DNA of 15,354 nucleotides from Phycisphaerales bacterium (GTDB lineage Bacteria; Planctomycetota; Phycisphaerae; Phycisphaerales; UBA1924): assembly GCA_029260335.1 (NCBI GenBank), contig JAJDDL010000045.1, positions 1-15,354 of the forward strand, in the 5' to 3' direction. The position numbers were made by a program, and so were the translations under genes. This document shows positions 7,425 to 13,120 of this stretch, one piece after another. Under the pieces are notes generated by a model. It did no database searches. It was given only the letters and a program-made list of their open reading frames with translations, and had not been told where the DNA came from. Within the stretch, counting starts at the first letter, position 1. Each line of letters starts with the position of its first letter.

Positions 7425-10400
7425 TCTCCAGCTTGCCGATAGTGTCGGGCTTGGGGTCGCTCGTTGTGGGGCCCTTGCAGTTTGATCGGCCGCAGTGGTT
7501 GTTGCTCGCGGCGGTCCTGTTGCCCTTGGTGGTTCTCATCGGGCGTTCGAGCCTTGCGGGGCTGGACGGCGCAACGCGTTGGATCGCGTTTCTTGTTCGC
7601 CTGGTTGTTGTGCTGGCGTTGGTGGCGGTGCTCGGCGAGCCGAGTTTTCGGCGGGAGGCCAAGGACGTCTCGGTGACCGCGATTCTCGATGCTTCGCGAT
7701 CGGTGCCGGTGCAGTTGCAGCAAGAGGTTGACAGGTTTCTTGAGTTGGCGATGGGTGATCGGCGATCGGGGGATCGGCTTGGTGTGATCACGGTCGCCAA
7801 GGATGCGTTTGTCCAGAATCTGCCGTCCCAAGCCGTACGCGATGTTGAGCGAACGAATACCGGGAATGTGGAAGCGACGGATATCGCCAACGGCGTCAAC
7901 ATGATGATGGCGATCACGCCGAAGGACGCCGCGGCTCGCGGGCTGCTTGCCTCGGACGGCAATGAGACGAGCGGCAGCCTGCTGCAGGTCGGCAGCGCTG
8001 CCAAAGCCGCGAAGATCCCGATTGATGTCTTGCTGCTCAAATACAGCTATGAGCAGGAGGTCAAGCTCGACCGGATGATGGTGCCGGCGACCGCGCGCCA
8101 GGGCCAGGTGATCAATATCAAGGTTGCCATGACCTCCACGAGCCATGCTCGGGGCATGATCTTCCTGACGATGGACGGCCAGCCGATCGATATCTCGCCC
8201 GATCATCCGTCGATGGGCTCGCCGGTTGAGTTGGAGCCCGGGCAGAACGTATTCAGTCGTCAGGTGTTCGCGGGCAACGCGGGGCCCAAGCAGTTCGAGG
8301 CGAGGTTTGAGCCCGAGATTCGCGGCGGGCAGCCGGTGGGCGACACGCTGGTGGAGAACAACCGCGCGATGGGGGTCACGTTTGTTTCCGGTGAGGGCAA
8401 AACGCTTGTCATCCGGGAGGATCCGAGCGAATCCGAAATGCTCGTGCGCGAGCTTCGCGCAACGAGTTTGGGCATCCAAGAGATCACCGCCGATCAACTC
8501 CCCGGCGATCTAACAGGTCTCGCCGCGTATGACGCGATCATCCTCTGCAATGAGCCCGCGTTCAACTTCTCCAACGCGCAGATCGAGAATCTCAAGCGAT
8601 ACGTCCACGACTTAGGTGGTGGCCTGGGCATGACCGGCGGGCCCGACAGCTTTGGTGCCGGCGGCTGGATCGATTCGGGGCTTGCAGAGGCGTTGCCGTT
8701 GCGATTGGATCCGCCCAACAAGCGGCAGATGCCGCGTGGCGCGCTGGTCATGATCATGCACTCGATCGAGATGTCCAACGGCGTGTACTACGGCAGGCAG
8801 GTCGCCAATGCCGCGGTCGACGCGTTGAGTCGGCTCGATCTGGCGGGGATCATCGAGTACAACCCGATGTCGACGCGTGCGGACGACTGGGTGCATCCGT
8901 TGGAAGTGTTGGGTGACAAGAGCGCGATCAAGCGTTCGATCAATCGCCTGGCATTCGGCGACATGCCGAGCTTCGACACGTCCCTCCGCAAGGCACTCAA
9001 GGGGCTCAAGGACGCCAGCGCAGGGCAGAAGCACGTCATCATCCTCTCGGACGGCGATCCGACCCTGAACAGGACGATTATCAATGACTTTGTCGCCGCG
9101 AGAATCACTATCTCGACGGTCGCGGTCAGCACGCACGGCAGCTTTGGCGCCGGATCCATGAAGTACATGGCCGATACGACCGGCGGCAAGTACTACGACG
9201 TCGGCAACAAGCACGGCGACGTTGTCAAGATCATTTTTAAGGAAGCCCAACTCATTCGCCGGAGCCTGATCTGGGAGGGCAACGGCATCCAGCCTGGCGT
9301 TGTGCCGACCGGCAGTGCGCCGATGCGCGATATCGGTGCGGTGCCGACGATTACGGGGTACGTAGTCGCGGCCGATCGTCAGGGGCTGAGCGTAGTGACG
9401 CTCCGCGCTGGTGATGAGAATGACCCGATCGCGGCGCATTGGCAGTATGGCTTGGGCCGGGTGTTCTGTGTGACCACCGACGCGACGAGCCGTTGGGCGA
9501 GCGATTGGATCGACTGGCCGGGGTATCGCAAGTTCTGGGAACAGCACGTACGTTGGGCGATGCGTCCGACGGGCTCGGCGAACCTTCGCATCCTCACCGA
9601 GAATGACGGCGATCGGACGTTGGTGACGGTGGAAGCGGTGGATCAGGAAGGCGAGCGACTATCGACCGGTGCTGTCCAGGCTCGCGTCTCAGAGCCGAAT
9701 GGAGATTCTCAAGGGCTGGATCTTCGCCAGGTCGGGCCCGGGCGTTGGGAAGGGGATTTTAACTCAGAAGACGCGGGGACGTACGTCCTTGCGCTTCGCA
9801 TGGCAGCGCCTTCGAGCGATGGCGGTGAGATGATCCGAGGGGACGCCCAGGCCGCGGTCACGCGACCGTTCGCCGATGAGTTCCGCGCACTCGAGGACAA
9901 CTCTGCGCTTCTGGTGCAGGTTGCGGAGATGACCGGCGGGCGGGTGTTGGACCTGGCGTCGCCTCAGACCGCGAGTCTGTTTTCGCGCGAAGGGCTGACG
10001 ATGCCCGTTGCGACGCGGGCGATCTGGCTGCCGTTGTTGCTCGGGGCGATCGTGCTGTTCTTGGGTGATGTTGCGGTTCGGCGGGTTCGGATCGAGCCCG
10101 CGGCGATCGCGGCGGCGCTCCGGCGGAGCGTCAAGCGGCGCGATGAGACCCAGAAGACACAAGTCGACGCGTTGCGCGCCGCCCGGGTCAAGGCCAAGGA
10201 ACGCTACGGCGAGGACGACAAGAAGGTCGCCAAGCGGCGGTTTGACGTGGACGAAGAAGCGATCGCGAGGCAGCCCGTGCGGGCGGTCGCGCTCTCGGGT
10301 GAGGAAGAGAAGATCGATCCCGCGAGCAAGAGCCGGCCCAAGGCGGTCAAGGTGGATGCCGCCGATGGCATGAGCCGTCTGATGGCGGCGAAGAAGCGGG

Positions 10401-10429
10401 CGCGGGAAGAGTTGGAAGAAGATTCGTAA
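7421..10429 (+). CDS. Large VWA / GATase1-like membrane protein of the MoxR operon
   Basis: 1002 residues. Seen in order: two membrane helices (about 27-41 and 55-71); a first von Willebrand A domain with the metal site D90-A-S-R-S94; a region resembling an Ig-like or CARDB-like fold (about 210-320); and a class I glutamine amidotransferase-like fold (about 327-426). In that fold the elbow reads LGMTGGPDSFG, without Cys, so it is probably not an enzyme. A second VWA-like domain (about 433-610) has VIILSDGDPT but lacks a DxSxS site, reading MHSIEMS instead. A further beta-rich region and a helix near 866-883 follow, then a long charged, Lys/Arg/Glu-rich cytoplasmic tail. This architecture is common in planctomycetal MoxR/DUF58/VWA operons. 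The helix layout puts the bulk outside the cytoplasm. Its role is inferred to be scaffolding or substrate binding in a MoxR-driven envelope assembly. The stop is followed by the 10434-10587 inverted-repeat element, which separates it from moxR. Confidence 0.8.
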   Translation: MISSLPIVSGLGSLVVGPLQFDRPQWLLLAAVLLPLVVLIGRSSLAGLDGATRWIAFLVRLVVVLALVAVLGEPSFRREAKDVSVTAILDASRSVPVQLQQEVDRFLELAMGDRRSGDRLGVITVAKDAFVQNLPSQAVRDVERTNTGNVEATDIANGVNMMMAITPKDAAARGLLASDGNETSGSLLQVGSAAKAAKIPIDVLLLKYSYEQEVKLDRMMVPATARQGQVINIKVAMTSTSHARGMIFLTMDGQPIDISPDHPSMGSPVELEPGQNVFSRQVFAGNAGPKQFEARFEPEIRGGQPVGDTLVENNRAMGVTFVSGEGKTLVIREDPSESEMLVRELRATSLGIQEITADQLPGDLTGLAAYDAIILCNEPAFNFSNAQIENLKRYVHDLGGGLGMTGGPDSFGAGGWIDSGLAEALPLRLDPPNKRQMPRGALVMIMHSIEMSNGVYYGRQVANAAVDALSRLDLAGIIEYNPMSTRADDWVHPLEVLGDKSAIKRSINRLAFGDMPSFDTSLRKALKGLKDASAGQKHVIILSDGDPTLNRTIINDFVAARITISTVAVSTHGSFGAGSMKYMADTTGGKYYDVGNKHGDVVKIIFKEAQLIRRSLIWEGNGIQPGVVPTGSAPMRDIGAVPTITGYVVAADRQGLSVVTLRAGDENDPIAAHWQYGLGRVFCVTTDATSRWASDWIDWPGYRKFWEQHVRWAMRPTGSANLRILTENDGDRTLVTVEAVDQEGERLSTGAVQARVSEPNGDSQGLDLRQVGPGRWEGDFNSEDAGTYVLALRMAAPSSDGGEMIRGDAQAAVTRPFADEFRALEDNSALLVQVAEMTGGRVLDLASPQTASLFSREGLTMPVATRAIWLPLLLGAIVLFLGDVAVRRVRIEPAAIAAALRRSVKRRDETQKTQVDALRAARVKAKERYGEDDKKVAKRRFDVDEEAIARQPVRAVALSGEEEKIDPASKSRPKAVKVDAADGMSRLMAAKKRAREELEEDS

Positions 10430-10433
10430 GAGA

Positions 10434-10587
10434 AGTTCACCGCGGAGGGCCGCAGAGGACCGCGGAGTTTGAACTGTGAAATCAGAATGAGGTCAGTGCG
10501 AGTGCAATCACGAGAATCAATGACGTCATTGGCATCTCATTCTTAGTCTGAATCTCCGCGGCCCTTTGCGGCCCTCCGCGGTGAACT
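10434..10587. repeat. 154-bp inverted-repeat element (MITE-like) upstream of moxR
   Basis: The left arm (10434-10467) and right arm (10554-10587) are inverted copies of 34 bp with only two mismatches. Each begins AGTTCACCGCGGAGGGCC when read inwards and contains three units of the CCGCRGAGG type. The 86-bp interior is much poorer in GC than its surroundings. It carries another 8-bp inverted pair, AGAATGAG/CTCATTCT (10484-10491 and 10536-10543), and a perfect 14-bp palindrome at 10518-10531. The whole element could fold as one long hairpin. It sits 4 nt after the VWA gene's stop and ends 4 nt before the moxR ribosome binding site. No convincing protein-coding gene and no clear target-site duplication were seen in it. 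It may be a non-autonomous mobile repeat or an mRNA processing hairpin. Confidence 0.8.
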
Positions 10588-10591
10588 AGTT

Positions 10592-10595
10592 GGAG
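10592..10595 (+). promoter_or_regulatory. Ribosome binding site of moxR-type gene
   Basis: GGAG precedes the ATG at 10603 by seven bases and lies just outside the right arm of the inverted-repeat element. Confidence 0.65.
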
Positions 10596-10602
10596 CATCC
10601 CC

Positions 10603-11640
10603 ATGTCAGAAGAAACCCCGGCAGCAGTCAAGGCCCAGTGCGAGGCCTTTCGTGCGACGTTCAAGCAGCTCTCTGATGAGATCGGCAAGGTGCTGGTGGG
10701 CCAGCACGAGGTCATTGAGGGTGTGCTGACCTGTCTGTTTGCGGGCGGCAACGTGCTGCTCGAGGGTGTGCCGGGGTTGGGCAAGACCTTGCTCGTGCGC
10801 ACCTTAAGCGAGACGTTGCACTTGCCGTTCAGTCGGATTCAGTTCACGCCCGACCTGATGCCGGCGGACGTGTTGGGCACGAACATCGTGATGGACGACC
10901 CCGAGACGGGCCATCGCAAGTTTGTGTTCCAGAAGGGGCCGATCTTTGCGCAGGTCGTGCTTGCAGACGAGATCAACCGTGCGACGCCCAAGACCCAGTC
11001 GGCGTTGCTTGAGGCGATGCAGGAGCATCGGGTGACGGTCGCGGGCAACAGCTATGTGATGGACCAGCCGTTCATCGTGCTTGCGACTCAGAACCCCATC
11101 GAGCAGGAAGGGACGTACCCGCTGCCCGAGGCGCAGATGGACCGATTCTTGTTCAAGATTGTCGTGGGCTACGCGAAGCTCAATGAGCTGATGATCATTC
11201 TCGATCGAACCACCGGCTCCGAGACGCCCGGCGTGAGTGCGATCATCGATGGGCCGAAGATCCTGGAAGCCAGAGATCTCATTCGCGGCGTGATCGTCGC
11301 GCCGCACGTGAAGGAATACGCGGCCCGGCTGGTGCTCGCGACGCATCCGGAGGGTCAGTTCGCCGCGGGCGGCGCGACGGGTCCGACGAATCGGTATGTC
11401 CGATGCGGCGCGAGCCCGCGTGGTGCGCAGGCGTTGATCCTGGCGTCGAAGGTCAAGGCGCTGACCGACGGGCGGTACCACGTGAGCAATCGCGATATCC
11501 AGGATGTGGCGTTGCCCGCGTTGCGCCACCGGTTGTTGTTGAACTTCGAAGCCGAGGCTGATCGGATTGATCCGGACAAGCTTGTGCAGCAGATTCTGGA
11601 GCTGACGCCGACCGATCCGGTGGGCGTGGGGGGAGGATGA
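10603..11640 (+). CDS. MoxR-family AAA+ ATPase
   Basis: 345 residues, normal for the family. Seen: Walker A GVPGLGKT (55-62); Walker B VVLADEIN (118-125); the ATPKTQSALLEAMQEHRVTV insert; sensor 1 ATQNP (161-165) in ATQNPIEQEGTYPLPEAQ; the putative arginine finger R181 in QMDRF; and a C-terminal helical lid (about 250-335). All ATPase residues are present. MoxR proteins are hexameric chaperone-like ATPases that work with VWA proteins, here most likely the DUF58 and BatA-like products of the same operon. The start is supported by GGAG seven bases upstream. The 3' end is unusual: the last codon bases and the TGA stop lie inside the left arm of the GxxExxY cassette, and the final residues (VGVGGG) are low complexity. 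The gene's C terminus may therefore have been reset by an insertion. Confidence 0.95.
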   Translation: MSEETPAAVKAQCEAFRATFKQLSDEIGKVLVGQHEVIEGVLTCLFAGGNVLLEGVPGLGKTLLVRTLSETLHLPFSRIQFTPDLMPADVLGTNIVMDDPETGHRKFVFQKGPIFAQVVLADEINRATPKTQSALLEAMQEHRVTVAGNSYVMDQPFIVLATQNPIEQEGTYPLPEAQMDRFLFKIVVGYAKLNELMIILDRTTGSETPGVSAIIDGPKILEARDLIRGVIVAPHVKEYAARLVLATHPEGQFAAGGATGPTNRYVRCGASPRGAQALILASKVKALTDGRYHVSNRDIQDVALPALRHRLLLNFEAEADRIDPDKLVQQILELTPTDPVGVGGG

Positions 11641-11677
11641 ACGCAGAGGGGTGGAGATGACACAGAGAACGCAGAGG
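11634..11677 (+). repeat. Left inverted arm of the GxxExxY cassette
   Basis: Purine-rich arm made of CGCAGAGG-type units. It holds the moxR stop (11638-11640), a 7-codon mini-frame (11637-11660) and the AGAGGGG ribosome binding site. It also holds the GxxExxY start (11657) and the first codons of that gene. Confidence 0.75.
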
Positions 11678-12136
11678 AAACGAGTGGTTCAAATACCAGA
11701 AGAGCTAAACCTGCTGAGCGAGCGTGTGACTGGCGCTGCGATCGAAGTGCATCGTGCGCTTGGGCCTGGGATGCTCGAGCGACTCTACGAGGACGCGTTC
11801 TGCCACGAGTTGGCCTTGTGTGGGATCCCATTTCAGCGCCAGTTTGCCATTTCATTGAGCTACAAGGGGCTTGAACTTTCGGGTCAGCGATTGGATTTGC
11901 TTATTGACAACGTCCTCGTGGTTGAACTCAAGGCAACGGAGTCCGTTGCGAACAACCATCTCGCTCAACTGGTGAGTTATCTCCGAGCCGGTGACTATCC
12001 CCTGGGCCTCCTCCTCAACTTCAACGTACGGGTTCTGCGAGACGGCATACACAGAAGGATCTATTCCCAAAGCACCAAACTCAATCCAACCTCTGCGTCC
12101 TCATTGCCCCCCTCCGCCCCTCTGCGTTCATCCTGA
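11657..12136 (+). CDS. GxxExxY protein (PD-(D/E)XK nuclease-like, PDDEXK_3)
   Basis: 159 residues. It contains the signature GMLERLY (38-44), a match to G-x-x-E-x-x-Y, followed by a PD-(D/E)XK-like core: the acidic strand QRLDLLIDN with D80, the ELK motif (E90, K92) and QLVSYL (104-109). It ends in the GLLLNFNVRVL strand usual in the family. Pfam places GxxExxY proteins in PDDEXK_3 (PF13366); their activity and target are, to my knowledge, unknown. Residues 2-8 (TQRTQRK) and the last 15-20 residues (Ser/Pro-rich) are encoded by the cassette's repeat arms, so the functional core is about 10-138. The ATG at 11657 is chosen for AGAGGGG six bases upstream; an in-frame GTG at 11651 would add two residues. 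The stop begins on the last base of the right arm, 3 nt before the DUF58 start. Base composition is more AT-rich than its neighbours, consistent with acquisition. Confidence 0.85.
   Translation: MTQRTQRKRVVQIPEELNLLSERVTGAAIEVHRALGPGMLERLYEDAFCHELALCGIPFQRQFAISLSYKGLELSGQRLDLLIDNVLVVELKATESVANNHLAQLVSYLRAGDYPLGLLLNFNVRVLRDGIHRRIYSQSTKLNPTSASSLPPSAPLRSS
12090..12134 (-). repeat. Right inverted arm of the GxxExxY cassette
   Basis: It is the reverse complement of the left arm in its outer 23 bp (one mismatch), plus the inner CCTCTGCGT block at 12090-12098. It is read through as the C-terminal tail of the GxxExxY protein. Confidence 0.75.
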
Positions 12137-12139
12137 CAC

Positions 12140-13120
12140 ATGCAACGAACCAAAGAAATCAAAAGACCCGCGACCATGGACGAGCTGCTCGACAACGAGC
12201 TGATCGCCAAGATCTCGCGCCTGGACCTCGCGAGCCAGAAGATCTTCGCGGGCAAGCTTCGAGGTGAGCGGCGGTCCAAGAAGCGGGGTGAGTCGGTCGA
12301 GTTTGCAGATCACCGGCCGTACGCCGTGGGCGATGACATTCGGCATATCGATTGGAATATCTACGCCCGTCTGGATCGGCTGTTTCTCAAGCTCTTTCTA
12401 GAAGAAGAAGACCTCTCGCTCCACCTGGTCATCGATGCCAGCGGCAGCGCCGATTGCGGCGAGCCCAACAAGTATCTGTTCATGCAGCAGGTCGCGATGA
12501 CTCTGGGTTATGTGGGCCTGGTCAACTTTAATCGGGTGACCGCCAACATCATGGGTGGGATCTCGCGCGATGCCGAGGGGAATATCCGCGAGGACTTTGC
12601 CGAGACTGCCGAGCAAGCCGCGGCGAACTCGCTCGCGAATATCCGGAACTTGCGTGGACGGAGGCGGACGCATGATCTTTCCCGCTTTCTGTGCTCGATC
12701 GAGCCGGGCGGCGGCGGCGATTTTCGCGAGCACGCCAAACGCATCGCGCTGAGTCGAACGGGCAAGGGCGTGATGGTCGTCATCAGCGATTTTCTGATGA
12801 AAGAGGGATATGAGGACGGGTTGCGATTGCTCGCCGGGCGTGGGTATGACGTATTCTGTCTGCAGGTGTTGAGCCCACAGGAGGTCGAGCCCGATGTGCG
12901 AGGCGACCTGCGCTTGCGTGATGTCGAGGACGAGGACTTCGCGGAAGTGACGATCTCGGCACCACTGCTCAAGCGTTACAAGCAAGTCTTGGGGGCGTAC
13001 ACCGAGCAGTTGCGGACTTTCTGCGCGCAAAGGCAGATGACGCTTCTGACGGTGCAGTCCAACACGCCGATGGACATGCTCATGCTTGAGTACTTCAGGA
13101 AGCGGGGGCTGCTCGCATGA
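12140..13120 (+). CDS. DUF58 domain protein (MoxR-operon partner)
   Basis: 326 residues, soluble, with no membrane helix. Seen: the conserved N-terminal block MDELLDNELIAKISRLDL, then AGKLRGERRSKKRGES; the DUF58 signature EFADHRPYAVGDDIRHIDWNIYAR (about 54-77); and LFLKLFLEEEDLSLHLVIDASGS, where D99-A-S-G-S103 is a complete VWA-type metal site. VMVVISDF follows later (about residue 215). DUF58 proteins carry a VWA-like fold and accompany MoxR ATPases. The start is uncertain. The ATG at 12140, 3 nt after the GxxExxY stop, gives a short basic leader; the in-frame ATG at 12176 would start exactly at MDELLDNEL. Neither has a clear ribosome binding site, perhaps because the cassette displaced the original one. 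The 3' end overlaps the next gene through ATGA. Confidence 0.92.
   Translation: MQRTKEIKRPATMDELLDNELIAKISRLDLASQKIFAGKLRGERRSKKRGESVEFADHRPYAVGDDIRHIDWNIYARLDRLFLKLFLEEEDLSLHLVIDASGSADCGEPNKYLFMQQVAMTLGYVGLVNFNRVTANIMGGISRDAEGNIREDFAETAEQAAANSLANIRNLRGRRRTHDLSRFLCSIEPGGGGDFREHAKRIALSRTGKGVMVVISDFLMKEGYEDGLRLLAGRGYDVFCLQVLSPQEVEPDVRGDLRLRDVEDEDFAEVTISAPLLKRYKQVLGAYTEQLRTFCAQRQMTLLTVQSNTPMDMLMLEYFRKRGLLA

Larger units (their letters stand above)
11634..12134 (+). mobile_element. Repeat-bounded GxxExxY cassette inserted between moxR and the DUF58 gene
   Basis: About 501 bp bounded by inverted arms. The left arm begins AGGATGAACGCAGAGGGG; the right arm ends with its reverse complement. The outer 23 bp (11634-11656 versus 12112-12134) match at 22 positions. 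A second block, ACGCAGAGG (11669-11677), is repeated inverted at 12090-12098, at nearly the same depth from each end (44 and 45 bp). The single gene inside encodes a GxxExxY protein. MoxR and DUF58 genes are normally adjacent, which argues for insertion. The interior is visibly lower in GC than the flanks. No transposase or clear target-site duplication was found, so 'mobile' is an inference from terminal repeats plus position. Confidence 0.6.

Noticed and set aside
7157..9547. Long minus-strand open frames under the NHL and VWA/GATase genes
   Set aside because: Antisense shadows with Arg/His-rich, domain-free translations; the plus-strand frames have clear family motifs.
10434..10587. CRISPR or tandem repeat array
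   Set aside because: The short purine-rich units are irregular, lie in inverted arms, and have no regular spacers or cas genes nearby.
10482..10802. Minus-strand frame ending in the hydrophobic peptide MPMTSLILVIALALTSF inside the moxR-upstream element
   Set aside because: Most of it is antisense to moxR and it crosses the right repeat arm; a 17-residue hydrophobic run in a short spacer is not enough evidence for a gene.
11614..12150. Target-site duplication around the GxxExxY cassette
   Set aside because: The bases outside the two arms (left ...GTGGGGGG, right GACACATG...) share no convincing direct repeat.
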